Positions 27,931-36,790 of a stretch of 64,000 bases of DNA are shown piece after piece. The notes below the pieces were generated by a model, which worked only from the letters and a program-made list of their open reading frames with translations, was not told the DNA's origin and did not search any database. Each line of letters begins with the position of its first letter. Position 1 is the first letter of the stretch. Made by a program: the position numbers and the translations under genes. This stretch comes from Tissierellaceae bacterium (lineage in GTDB: Bacteria; Bacillota; Clostridia; Tissierellales; Tissierellaceae). The stretch spans positions 38,243 to 102,242 of the forward strand of contig JALNZV010000007.1 of the NCBI GenBank assembly GCA_023229175.1, given 5' to 3'.

Positions 27931-28626
27931 ATGGAGACGAAAATCTTAATAATCGATGGGGACAAGGCCTTTGTAAAAGGGTTAAAATACAGCCTAGAAC
28001 AAGACGGGTACACCATAGATGCAGTTTATAGTGGGAAAGAGGTAGTTGAAAGAATAACAAAATACAAATATAATTTAGTAATGTTGGATTTGTTGTTACC
28101 AGATTACGACGGATTAAATACATGTAAAGAGATTCGAGATGTATCTCAGGTTCCTATCGTGGTCATAACTAAAAAAGATGAAGATATCAATAAGATCTTA
28201 GCCTTAGAATATGGGGCAGATGACTACATGGTGAAACCATTTAATATTTTAGTCTTAAAAGCAAAGATAAAGGCAATACTAAGAAGGGAAAACTATAAAA
28301 ATGTAGAATTGAACAATCAAGTGCTTAAAATGCATGATTTTACCATAAATACTGTTGGAAGAAAAGTGACGATAAACAATAAAAATATAAACTTAACAGG
28401 GAAAGAATTCGATCTTTTCTATGTGCTGATTTCCAATCCGGGCAAGGTATTTAAAAGGGAAGAACTACTTGAATTAGTTTGGGGATACGCATATTTCGGT
28501 GATTTGAGGACAGTAGATGTTCACATCAGAAGAATAAGAGAAAAATTGGAGAAAGACTCCCTAGACAAACAGTATATAATGACAAAATGGGGAGTAGGCT
28601 ATTATTTTAATAATACTAACATATAA
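27931..28626 (+). CDS. OmpR/PhoB-family response regulator, no adjacent kinase
   Basis: The receiver domain (residues 1-120) has the acidic pair in LIIDGDKAF, the phospho-acceptor Asp in VMLDLLLPDYDG (about residue 53), and the conserved Lys in DDYMVKPFN. The C-terminal winged helix (about 135-231) has LTGKEFDLFYVLISNPGKVF and the VDVHIRRIREKL recognition helix. Neither neighbour is a histidine kinase, so the partner is elsewhere or absent. Target genes cannot be deduced. Confidence 0.92.
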   Translation: METKILIIDGDKAFVKGLKYSLEQDGYTIDAVYSGKEVVERITKYKYNLVMLDLLLPDYDGLNTCKEIRDVSQVPIVVITKKDEDINKILALEYGADDYMVKPFNILVLKAKIKAILRRENYKNVELNNQVLKMHDFTINTVGRKVTINNKNINLTGKEFDLFYVLISNPGKVFKREELLELVWGYAYFGDLRTVDVHIRRIREKLEKDSLDKQYIMTKWGVGYYFNNTNI

Positions 28627-28656
28627 TATTAAAAGATATAGAAAAGAGGCATTACT

Positions 28657-29337
28657 ATGGCATTAGGGATATTGGGAGGCATGGGCCCGCAGGCTACATG
28701 TCAGCTATTTCAAAGAATAATAAAACTCACAAATGCAGAAAATGATCAGGACCATATACACACCATAATAGACAGCAATACAAAAATACCAGACAGAACA
28801 GAATACATCCTTGGAAATGGGAAAGACCCAAGGCCGGAAATGATTAAATCCATAGTAAAACTGGAGGCTATGGGTGTAGATAATATAGCAATCCCTTGCA
28901 ATACAGCCCATTTTTTTTACGATGATATTAAAAAATATACAAAAGTAAACATAATCAATATGATATACGAAGCAGGGAATTACCTAAGAAAAAATAATAA
29001 GGAAGATAAAGAATACCTATTGTTGGCTACCGAGGGGACTTACAAAACTCGGGTTTACGAGAAATACTTCAATGCCATGGGATTAAACATATTGGTACCG
29101 GATGATAGAGATAAAAAGATTCTTATGACATGGATTTACAAGGTAAAATCTTCTGCAATAGATATAGAATTAAAGGAATTTGAAGAATTAGTAAGTAAAT
29201 ACACAGAAGCTAAAGACATACCAATCATAATCGGTTGCACAGAGCTATCCGTATTGGTAGAAGAAATAAAGTACAGAAAAAAGTATTTTGATTCAATGAC
29301 AATATTAGCAAAGAAATGCGTGGAATTATCTATATAG
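28657..29337 (+). CDS. Aspartate/glutamate racemase family protein
   Basis: This cofactor-independent amino-acid racemase has the two-cysteine arrangement of the family: Cys in IAIPCNTAHFF (about residue 80) and in IIGCTELSVL (about residue 193). The N-terminus MALGILGGMGPQAT is typical of the YgeA/RacX aspartate racemase group. It may make D-Asp or D-Glu for the cell wall. Length is 226 residues. Confidence 0.88.
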   Translation: MALGILGGMGPQATCQLFQRIIKLTNAENDQDHIHTIIDSNTKIPDRTEYILGNGKDPRPEMIKSIVKLEAMGVDNIAIPCNTAHFFYDDIKKYTKVNIINMIYEAGNYLRKNNKEDKEYLLLATEGTYKTRVYEKYFNAMGLNILVPDDRDKKILMTWIYKVKSSAIDIELKEFEELVSKYTEAKDIPIIIGCTELSVLVEEIKYRKKYFDSMTILAKKCVELSI

Positions 29338-29345
29338 AATGCAAT

Positions 29346-29374
29346 TTGACAGAATTTTAAATCTTTGCTACAAT
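29346..29374 (+). promoter_or_regulatory. Promoter of the riboswitch-opuC operon
   Basis: A perfect TTGACA -35 box (29346-29351) and a TACAAT -10 box (29369-29374) are spaced by 17 bases. Transcription would begin just before the riboswitch. Confidence 0.85.
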
Positions 29375-29403
29375 ACTTATTATAATAAAACATTCTTTTA
29401 TAA

Positions 29404-29526
29404 GGCTGAATCTTTTATGGAAAGAGCGGGGGAACCAATTTTTGGGGTGAATCTTCTTTAAGAAGTAGGGCTACTCTTCAGTCCGAATCCGACAGCTAAC
29501 CTCGTAGGCTTAAGAAGAGGGGGTTG
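29404..29526 (+). ncRNA. Cyclic di-AMP (ydaO/yuaA) riboswitch
   Basis: The conserved core of the class is readable: GCTGAAT, then AGAGCGGGGGAACCAA, TTGGGGTGAATC, CAGTCCGAATCCGACAGCT and AACCTCGTAGGC. Known members bind c-di-AMP and turn off potassium and osmolyte uptake or wall hydrolase genes when the ligand is high. A terminator follows, and then an osmoprotectant transporter, which fits that role. Confidence 0.92.
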
Positions 29527-29549
29527 ATAGTTGCGTATATTAATTTTTA

Positions 29550-29577
29550 GGCTATGGATCTCCATAGCTTTTTTGTG
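29550..29577 (+). terminator. Riboswitch expression-platform terminator
   Basis: A GCTATGG / CCATAGC stem followed by seven T residues lies just after the aptamer, about 60 bases before opuCA. It is the probable c-di-AMP-controlled terminator. Confidence 0.82.
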
Positions 29578-29639
29578 TGCATTTTCAAGGGCAGATCCAC
29601 CGTGAATTTGGGTCAATAGCAGTGTAAAGGAGGATGTCA

Positions 29640-30743
29640 GTGATAAGTTTTAAAAACGTAACAAAAAAATTCGATTCTTTTGTAGCTGTAGATAATCTAA
29701 ATGTAGAATTCAATACTGGGGAAACCATAGTGTTAATAGGACCTAGCGGGTGTGGGAAAACTACGACATTGCGTATGATAAACCGACTAATAGAGCCGAC
29801 AGAAGGCAGTATTTCAATTAATGGAACAGACATACACAAAACAAATCCTGTAGAATTAAGGAGAAATATAGGGTATGTAATACAGCAGATAGGTTTATTT
29901 CCCCATATGAATATAGCACAGAACATAGGATTAGTTCCATACCTTAAAAACGTACCAGAATCTAAGCGTAAACAAAGAGTAGAAGAACTATTAGAATTTG
30001 TAGATATGGATCCATCAGAATTCTACAATAGATATCCCAATGAACTAAGTGGGGGACAACAACAGCGTATAGGTGTGGCAAGGGCCCTTGCAGCAGATCC
30101 AGAAATAATATTGATGGACGAGCCCTTCGGTGCTTTGGACCCCATTACAAGGTCAACATTGCAAGACGAGCTCCTGGAAATACAGGACAGGATAAAAAAG
30201 ACAATAATCTTTGTAACCCATGACATGGACGAGGCATTAAAATTAGCGGATAAAATAGCAATTATGAAGGACGGAAAGATATTACAATTTGACAGTCCAG
30301 AGGAAATACTTAAAAACCCAAGTCATGGATTTGTAGAAGAATTCATAGGCAAAGACAGACTATTAAAACAACCAGAATTTATCATAGTCAAAGATATAAT
30401 GATTACAGACCCCATAACCATATCGCCGGAGCGAACATTGAACCAAGCTTTGGAAAAGATGAGAAAAGAAAAAGTAGATAGCCTGATGGTCACAGATAGT
30501 GAAAGTAAATTTATAGGTCTTATAACAGCCAATGATGTACTAGACAATTTTGATAAGTCCTATAAAGTAAATGAAGTAATACGAGCCAATGTACACCAAG
30601 TATCTGAAGATGCAAATGTCAGTCAGGTACTATCTATAATGGCACAAGAGCAGGTTGGATATGTTCCAGTTACAGATGATAAACAAAAACTTACGGGACT
30701 CATTACAAGGTCAAGTCTAGTCAACGTTTTAGGGCGAAGTTAG
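29640..30743 (+). CDS. opuCA: Osmoprotectant ABC transporter ATP-binding protein with CBS pair
   Basis: This is the ATPase of a glycine betaine/carnitine/choline-type importer. Walker A GPSGCGKTT is near residue 35, the signature LSGGQQQR near 135 and Walker B ILMDEPFG near 158. Two C-terminal CBS domains (about 250-367) may sense ionic strength or c-di-AMP, as in OpuC. GTG at 29640 is preferred, since the ATG at 29634 overlaps the AAAGGAGG site. It sits behind the c-di-AMP riboswitch. Confidence 0.9.
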   Translation: MISFKNVTKKFDSFVAVDNLNVEFNTGETIVLIGPSGCGKTTTLRMINRLIEPTEGSISINGTDIHKTNPVELRRNIGYVIQQIGLFPHMNIAQNIGLVPYLKNVPESKRKQRVEELLEFVDMDPSEFYNRYPNELSGGQQQRIGVARALAADPEIILMDEPFGALDPITRSTLQDELLEIQDRIKKTIIFVTHDMDEALKLADKIAIMKDGKILQFDSPEEILKNPSHGFVEEFIGKDRLLKQPEFIIVKDIMITDPITISPERTLNQALEKMRKEKVDSLMVTDSESKFIGLITANDVLDNFDKSYKVNEVIRANVHQVSEDANVSQVLSIMAQEQVGYVPVTDDKQKLTGLITRSSLVNVLGRS

Positions 30744-30770
30744 AAAATCATAGAAAAAGGAGAATAGAAA

Positions 30771-31412
30771 ATGTCACTGTTAAACTTTTTAAAAAATAAC
30801 CCAAGCCTAATATTTAATCTGATATTGGAGCATCTCCAACTGACGGGCACAGCAATCCTATCGGCAATTGTAATAGGAGTCCCCTTAGGTATTATAATTA
30901 CCCGCTATAAGAAATTAGCAGATCCGATATTGGCAATAGCCAGTATATTTCAGACAATACCCAGTATTGCATTCTTTGGTTTGCTAATACCAATCCTGGG
31001 AATAGGAAAGAGAACAGCTATCTTAGTGCTATTTCTATATGCTCTACTCCCTATAGTAAAAAATACCTACACGGGAATAAAGGAAGTATCTCCCTTTATG
31101 ATAGATGCTGGCAGGGGAATGGGCATGACAAACATGCAAATATTACGAATGGTGGAGCTGCCACAATCCCTATCGGTGATTATGGCAGGAGTCAGAATAG
31201 CAACAGTAATCAATATTGGAACTACTACCATAGCAGCATATGTAGGTGGAGGTGGACTAGGAGAACTAATATTCAGAGGTATACAAATGTATAGAAACGA
31301 AATGATTTTGGCAGGGGCCGTACCGGCAGCATTATTGGCTATTTTCGCAGATAAGATACTTGGATATGTAGAATATCGCCTTATGCCAAAAGGTCTAAGG
31401 AAAAAGGCCTAA
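30771..31412 (+). CDS. opuCB: Osmoprotectant ABC transporter permease
   Basis: A 213-residue permease with about five to six membrane segments and the EAA-type coupling motif around DAGRGMGMTNMQILRMVELPQSL (about residues 110-132). The IQTIPSIAFFGLLIPILGIG stretch is typical of OpuCB/ProW-like permeases. OpuC systems normally have two permeases (B and D); here only one is present, so it probably forms a homodimer. Confidence 0.9.
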   Translation: MSLLNFLKNNPSLIFNLILEHLQLTGTAILSAIVIGVPLGIIITRYKKLADPILAIASIFQTIPSIAFFGLLIPILGIGKRTAILVLFLYALLPIVKNTYTGIKEVSPFMIDAGRGMGMTNMQILRMVELPQSLSVIMAGVRIATVINIGTTTIAAYVGGGGLGELIFRGIQMYRNEMILAGAVPAALLAIFADKILGYVEYRLMPKGLRKKA

Positions 31413-31432
31413 AGAAAAAGGAGGAGAATTTT

Positions 31433-32329
31433 GTGAATAGAAAAATAAAGTTTTTGTCAATCATAATAATCATTAGTATATTACTATTGAGCATGGCAGG
31501 ATGCAGCAGCGAAAAAGAAGGAGATGTAGTTAGGGTAGGAGGAAAAAACTTCTCAGAGCAATATATTATGGCAGACATGCTGAGAATATTAATAGAGGAA
31601 AAAGCAGGTCTAGAAACTACTATGACGACAAACTTAGCAGGAAATGTACTATTTGATGCCATAAAATCAGATCAAGTAGATTTATACCTAGAGTATACAG
31701 GCACTGGATTAGTAAATCTGGGGAGAGAAACCATATACGATCCAGACGAAGTATATAGAAGTGTAAAAGAGGGATTTGAAGAAGAATTACAAATAAAATG
31801 GTTGGAACCCTATGGTTTTAACAATACTTATGCAATGGTAGTCACAAAGGAAACAGCAGAAAAATATAATTTGAAGACAATATCGGACATGGCAGCAGTT
31901 GGAGAAGAAATGGATTTAGGCTGTACTTATATATTTACTGAAAGAGATGACGGTTATCCAGGCCTTAGCAAACACTACGATTTTGAATTTAATGATGTCA
32001 TAGGAATGGATCCAGCTCTTATGTATCAGGCTTTAGTCCAAGGCAGTGTAGATGTAATCAGTGCTTTTGCAACAGAAGGAAGAATATCCGCCTTTGATTT
32101 AGTAATATTAGAAGACGATAAACAATTCTTCCCGCCATACGATGCAGCACCTATAGTGAGAATGGACTTACTGGAAAAACATCCAGAAATAGAAGAAATA
32201 TTAAATCTATTAGCAAACAAAATCGACGACATAAAAATGGCCGAACTAAATGCAGCAGTAGACTTAGATAAGAGAGAACCAGAAGACGTAGCACGAGACT
32301 TCCTTATAGAATTAGGTCTAATAGATTAA
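31433..32329 (+). CDS. opuCC: Osmoprotectant ABC transporter substrate-binding lipoprotein
   Basis: A lipoprotein signal peptide ends in the lipobox SMAGC at Cys24. The mature part is an OpuAC-type binding domain, with VGGKNFSEQYIMADML near the start, YLEYTGTGL near residue 88 and the VQGSVDVISAFATEGRI region, and ends with EPEDVARDFLIELGLI. This matches glycine betaine/choline binding proteins. GTG at 31433 follows AAGGAGGAG. Length is 298 residues. Confidence 0.92.
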   Translation: MNRKIKFLSIIIIISILLLSMAGCSSEKEGDVVRVGGKNFSEQYIMADMLRILIEEKAGLETTMTTNLAGNVLFDAIKSDQVDLYLEYTGTGLVNLGRETIYDPDEVYRSVKEGFEEELQIKWLEPYGFNNTYAMVVTKETAEKYNLKTISDMAAVGEEMDLGCTYIFTERDDGYPGLSKHYDFEFNDVIGMDPALMYQALVQGSVDVISAFATEGRISAFDLVILEDDKQFFPPYDAAPIVRMDLLEKHPEIEEILNLLANKIDDIKMAELNAAVDLDKREPEDVARDFLIELGLID

Positions 32330-32391
32330 TATATAAATAAATATATAGATAAGTATAGAGATAAATATATAGATAAATAGAATAGTAAATA

Positions 32392-32418
32392 AAAGCCCGC
32401 CTGAAAAGGCGGGTTTTT
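32392..32418 (+). terminator. Intrinsic terminator of the opuC operon
   Basis: A CCCGCCT / AGGCGGG stem with a GAAA tetraloop is followed by five T residues. The preceding 60 bases are an AT-rich stretch with repeats of the type ATATAGATAA. Confidence 0.88.
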
Positions 32419-32486
32419 AAAAAAACAATTGCCAGCAATCTATCTCTGATATAATATATAAGTAAGATGAAAAAAGGGAGGATATC

Positions 32487-33329
32487 ATGGATAGATTATC
32501 ATTAGAAGCGAGAATAAATGCAGAAGTATATAATTACAGCGGTAAAATAGGGCTATATGCCAACGATTTCAAGGGAAATGTAATAGAAATCAACTCAGAA
32601 GACAAATTTGAGACAGCCAGTACCATAAAATCCTATATATTAGCAGAATTCTATAGACAAGTATATGAAAAGAAAATCGATAGAAATAAAGTACTAAAAT
32701 ACGAAAAAGAGAATTTTGTAGTAGGAAGTGGAGTACTTAGGGACCTAGATTTTGGAGTTGAAATGACAGCCAAAAGCTTTGCAACCCTAATGATAGTCAT
32801 CAGCGATAATATAGCTACGAATATAATGATAGACCTACTGGGAATTGACAATATAAATAATACCATACGCGATTTGGGACTTAATGATACAGTATTGCAC
32901 AACAAAATAGACTTTGAAAAATACAGTCAATTAGGAACTACTACTCCAAAGGACTACGGAAAGCTTTTTGAACTGATTTACAAAAAAGAACTGTGGAGTC
33001 CTGAGCTATCTGAAGAAATGCTAGAAATATTTAAGAACCAGCATTATAACACAATGCTTACAAGAAACTTGCCCCAATATTTCTTAGACTCAGAAAATAC
33101 TGGAGATGAAGAATTGATATACATAGCATCCAAAAGCGGTAGCATGGATGCCTGTAGAAATGACGGTGGAATAGTAAATACTCCAGGAGGAGGATATATA
33201 ATAACCTTATTCACAAAAGAATTTGTAGATAATCTATATTACAATGAGCACGAATCTTATAGATTTGGCGGAAAAGTAAGCAGATTGATGTTCGACCAAT
33301 TTATATCACTTGGCGGGTCTTTTAAATAA
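32487..33329 (+). CDS. Class A beta-lactamase-like serine hydrolase, no signal peptide
   Basis: The three classical motifs of the fold are present: STIK near residue 38 (nucleophile Ser and general base Lys), SDN near residue 108 and KSGS near residue 216. There is no signal peptide or membrane segment, and the start has a good GGGAGG site, so the protein appears cytoplasmic. That is unlike true secreted beta-lactamases. It may act on a peptide or amide inside the cell. Length is 280 residues. It is followed by a gamma-glutamyl hydrolase-like gene and alanine racemase. Confidence 0.82.
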   Translation: MDRLSLEARINAEVYNYSGKIGLYANDFKGNVIEINSEDKFETASTIKSYILAEFYRQVYEKKIDRNKVLKYEKENFVVGSGVLRDLDFGVEMTAKSFATLMIVISDNIATNIMIDLLGIDNINNTIRDLGLNDTVLHNKIDFEKYSQLGTTTPKDYGKLFELIYKKELWSPELSEEMLEIFKNQHYNTMLTRNLPQYFLDSENTGDEELIYIASKSGSMDACRNDGGIVNTPGGGYIITLFTKEFVDNLYYNEHESYRFGGKVSRLMFDQFISLGGSFK

Positions 33330-33347
33330 ATCAAAAGGGGGAGTATC

Positions 33348-34067
33348 ATGAAACCTATAATAGGGATTACAACATTTGAAGAACAGTCAAAGGGGTACCA
33401 CACTGTAAAAAGCACATATATAAATGCAGTATTTGCAGCGGGAGGAATACCAATTAATATCCCCATAATCAAGGACGAAGAGGATTATGAGACTTATGTA
33501 AATCTGGTGGATGGCATAATATTCACAGGAGGCCTGGATATTTCCCCCCTCACATATGGGGAAAATCCAGTAAAGGAAATTAATCTAATGTCATCCCGAA
33601 GAGACGAATATGAGTTGGGATTATTTAAAAAAGTTTATGAAATGAAAAAGCCCATACTGGGAATATGCAGAGGTAGCCAATTGATGAATGTCGCCCTAGG
33701 CGGCAGCCTATATCAGGACATCAATACACAAGTGCAAGAAGCCCTAGGCCATGCCCCTAAATCTATGGAAGCTGATGAATTTTTCCATTGGATAAATATA
33801 GAAAGAAATAGTCAACTTTACGAAATATTTGGGAAAGACAAGATACAGGTCAACTCATTTCACCATCAGGCAATAAAAGAATTGGGAAAAGATCTGAAAG
33901 TAATCGCCCTTTCAGAAGATGGCATAATAGAAGGGATACAAGGAACAAAAGAAGGATTTGTATTGGGCGTTCAATTTCATCCTGAAGCCCTTTCACCCCG
34001 CTACCCCGAATATCTAAAGATATTTGAGGAGTTAATCACTGCGTCGAAGAAAAACAAATCGTCCTAA
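33348..34067 (+). CDS. Gamma-glutamyl-gamma-aminobutyrate hydrolase family protein (peptidase C26)
   Basis: A class I glutamine amidotransferase-like hydrolase. The nucleophile Cys is in GICRGSQLMNVALGG (about residue 106) and the His-Glu pair in VQFHPEAL (about residue 215). The 239-residue length and the GGLDISPLTYGE motif match PuuD-type enzymes that cleave gamma-glutamyl amides. Tightly spaced between the serine hydrolase and alr, suggesting one operon. Confidence 0.9.
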   Translation: MKPIIGITTFEEQSKGYHTVKSTYINAVFAAGGIPINIPIIKDEEDYETYVNLVDGIIFTGGLDISPLTYGENPVKEINLMSSRRDEYELGLFKKVYEMKKPILGICRGSQLMNVALGGSLYQDINTQVQEALGHAPKSMEADEFFHWINIERNSQLYEIFGKDKIQVNSFHHQAIKELGKDLKVIALSEDGIIEGIQGTKEGFVLGVQFHPEALSPRYPEYLKIFEELITASKKNKSS

Positions 34068-34084
34068 ATATTTGGAGGGATCTA

Positions 34085-35224
34085 ATGAGAAATACGTGGT
34101 TGGAAATAAATTTAGATAATATTAAATACAATTTACAGAGAGCACGGGAATTAATAGGTCCTAAAATAAAGATAGCAGCAGTACTAAAGGCAAATGCCTA
34201 TGGGCACGGTTCAGTATACACGGCAAAGGCCTTAATAGAAGAGGGAATAGATATGTTAGCTGTTGCCTGTTTATCTGAGGCCATTGAACTTAGAAGGGAA
34301 TACACCAATATACCCATATTGATTATGGGATTTACCGAAGATGAGCACCTTAGAATAGCCGCTCAGAAGAATATCACCTTGACCATATTCAGCCTTGAAC
34401 AAGCTAAGCTATTATCAGATATAGGGAAAGAAATAAATAAGAATATTAAAATCCATATAAAAGTAAATACTGGAATGAATAGAATAGGATTTAGAGCCAA
34501 TAAAGAGACAATAAACACTATAGAAGAGATACATTCATTTGGTAATATAATAATAGAGGGGATATTTAGTCACCTTGCATTAAAAAATGCTGATACAGAT
34601 AGAGAACAATTTGAAATATTTATGGAAATAGTAAAAAAACTGGAATCAAGAGGCATCTTCATAGAATTAAAACACATATGTGATGGTATTGGCATGGTTT
34701 ATTACCCTGACTACCGATTAGATATGGTTAGAATAGGTTCATTTATATACGGTGGTCAAACCCTAAAAAAGGAAGCTGAGCCCCTTAGATTGGCCATGAC
34801 ATTTAAGACGAAAATATCCCAAGTAAAGGAAATAGAAAAGGGAGAGGGCGTAGGCTATGATTACGACTTTGTTGCCCCTGACAAATGTATAGTTGGTACG
34901 CTGCCAGTGGGTTATGCAGATGGATATATGAGGTGTCTTACGGGAAAAGGAGAAGTAATCGTAAGGGGAAAAAGAGCATCAGTCATCGGAAAAATATGTA
35001 TGGATCAGCTTATGATAGATTTGACTAATATACCAGAGGCAAAGCCGGGGGATGAAGCAATCCTATTGGGAGGATATCCAGGACCATCCATTCCGTTAGC
35101 AGAGCTGGCTGAAAAGGCAAATACAAATAAAAATGAAATCCTCAGTATAATAAGCAGAAGAGTACCTAGGATATATACAGAGGACCACAAAAACGTTGCA
35201 CAGGTCGATTATTTATTGGACTAA
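34085..35224 (+). CDS. alr: Alanine racemase
   Basis: This PLP enzyme makes D-alanine for peptidoglycan. The PLP lysine lies in AVLKANAYGHG (about residue 36). The catalytic tyrosine region is seen as GVGYDYDFVAP near residue 258, and CMDQLMIDLT near residue 305 is the second-subunit motif. Length is 379 residues. A GGAGGG site is eight bases upstream. Confidence 0.96.
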   Translation: MRNTWLEINLDNIKYNLQRARELIGPKIKIAAVLKANAYGHGSVYTAKALIEEGIDMLAVACLSEAIELRREYTNIPILIMGFTEDEHLRIAAQKNITLTIFSLEQAKLLSDIGKEINKNIKIHIKVNTGMNRIGFRANKETINTIEEIHSFGNIIIEGIFSHLALKNADTDREQFEIFMEIVKKLESRGIFIELKHICDGIGMVYYPDYRLDMVRIGSFIYGGQTLKKEAEPLRLAMTFKTKISQVKEIEKGEGVGYDYDFVAPDKCIVGTLPVGYADGYMRCLTGKGEVIVRGKRASVIGKICMDQLMIDLTNIPEAKPGDEAILLGGYPGPSIPLAELAEKANTNKNEILSIISRRVPRIYTEDHKNVAQVDYLLD

Positions 35225-35227
35225 ACT

Positions 35228-35260
35228 AAAACCCTTGAGTAAATTCTCAGGGGTTTTCCA
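35228..35260 (+). terminator. Intrinsic terminator after alr
   Basis: A 12-bp stem (AAAACCCTTGAG / CTCAGGGGTTTT, with one G-T pair) and a six-base loop. Confidence 0.82.
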
Positions 35261-35348
35261 ATTAATCTTGTAAAACCTTGATTTTTTGAGTCAAAAGATA
35301 GATAATAAAAAGGTATATATATTTACATAAGAGAAAAGAGGAATCAAA

Positions 35349-36695
35349 ATGAAAGAATACAATATGTTAGAAGATAATCCGGGGAAATCCCTTTTATTTT
35401 TTGCCTTGCCAATGATAATAGGAAATCTATTTCAACAATTTTACAATATGGCCGACTCTATAATAGTAGGTAAATTCGTCAGTGAAGATGCCTTGGCAGC
35501 CGTAGGAGCATCCTACTCCTTGACTACGGTATTTATAATGATAGCCATAGGCGGCGGTATAGGATCTGCTGTTATCATATCCCAGTACTTGGGGGCAAGA
35601 GAATACGAGAAGATGAAAACATCCATATATACTGCTTTGATAAGTTTCTTTGCAGTCAGCGTGCTAATGTTTGTCTTTGGGCTAATGGCAAATAAAAAGT
35701 TGCTGACTATGTTAAATACTCCTGCAAACATATTTGACGATGCGGCCCTATACCTAAGAATTTATTTCATGGGTTTACCATTTTTATTTATGTACAATAT
35801 ATTGTCCTCAATATTTAATTCATTGGGAAAGTCGAGAATACCACTATATTTTCTAATATTTTCATCCCTATTAAATATAGCCCTCGACCTATATATGGTC
35901 ATAGTACTAAAAATGGGCGTAGCAGGCGTGGCCATAGCCACAGTCATTGCACAGGGAATATCTGCAGTTATATTATTTTTAGTATTGTTAAGGACCATGG
36001 AGTTATATAAAATTGAATCGGAAAGAGTCGGTTTGTTCAATATTCAAATGCTCAAAAAAATGGTTACCATAGCATTGCCATCGATTTTGCAACAGTCTAT
36101 AGTATCCATAGGAATGGTAATAGTTCAATCCGTAGTAAATAGTTTTGGGTCCTCAGTATTAGCAGGGTATTCTGCGGCTACGAGAATAGAAAGTATAAGC
36201 ATAGTGCCCATGATAGCCATGGGAAACGCCATATCTACATTTACAGCACAAAACCTAGGAGCGGGACAGCAAAATAGGGTAGAAGAGGGATACAAAGCAG
36301 GATATAAAATAATTATTTCCATGGCAATAATCCTTGGGTTAATTATTGCCCTATTCTATAGACCGATTATCTCCATATTCTTAAATGTAAAAAGCGGCAC
36401 TGAGGCATTTTATACGGGAATAAATTATTTAAAGTTTATAGGATATTTCCTTGTATTCCTGGGATTGAAAGCTATTACAGATGGGGTGTTGCGTGGAGCA
36501 GGAGACATGACCTTATTTACCATATCAAATTTAGTGAATTTAAGTATTAGGGTTGTAATAGCCTTTAGATTTGCCCATATTTGGGGAGTGCAGGCAATTT
36601 GGTACGCAATACCAATGGGATGGGCTGCTAACTACATTATTTCATATATCTATTACCTTACAGGAAAATGGCAGCATAAAAGTATAATGATTTAG
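35349..36695 (+). CDS. MATE family efflux transporter
   Basis: A 448-residue protein with about 12 membrane segments. MATE features include PMIIGNLFQQFYNMADSIIVGKF at about residues 20-43 and the ISQYLGAREYEKM and TFTAQNLGAGQQNRV loops in the two halves. These proteins export drugs or metabolites using sodium or proton gradients. The substrate cannot be inferred. Confidence 0.93.
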   Translation: MKEYNMLEDNPGKSLLFFALPMIIGNLFQQFYNMADSIIVGKFVSEDALAAVGASYSLTTVFIMIAIGGGIGSAVIISQYLGAREYEKMKTSIYTALISFFAVSVLMFVFGLMANKKLLTMLNTPANIFDDAALYLRIYFMGLPFLFMYNILSSIFNSLGKSRIPLYFLIFSSLLNIALDLYMVIVLKMGVAGVAIATVIAQGISAVILFLVLLRTMELYKIESERVGLFNIQMLKKMVTIALPSILQQSIVSIGMVIVQSVVNSFGSSVLAGYSAATRIESISIVPMIAMGNAISTFTAQNLGAGQQNRVEEGYKAGYKIIISMAIILGLIIALFYRPIISIFLNVKSGTEAFYTGINYLKFIGYFLVFLGLKAITDGVLRGAGDMTLFTISNLVNLSIRVVIAFRFAHIWGVQAIWYAIPMGWAANYIISYIYYLTGKWQHKSIMI

Positions 36696-36731
36696 CAGCT
36701 AATAAACGTAACCATGTAAACCATAAGAACA

Positions 36732-36776
36732 AAATAATTAGTTGTGAATATATTATTATTGAACAACTAATTATTT
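36732..36776 (+). promoter_or_regulatory. 14-bp inverted repeat before the LysM gene
   Basis: AAATAATTAGTTGT at 36732-36745 and its exact reverse complement at 36763-36776 flank a 17-base AT loop. The right arm ends directly at the AAGGAGG ribosome site. It may be an operator or an mRNA hairpin that protects or controls the transcript. Confidence 0.7.
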
Positions 36777-36790
36777 AAGGAGGAAAGCTT

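Noticed and set aside
33348..34067. Displaced hisH (glutamine amidotransferase)
   Set aside because: Although it has a class I amidotransferase Cys, its motifs and 239-residue length fit PuuD/C26 gamma-glutamyl hydrolases, not HisH.
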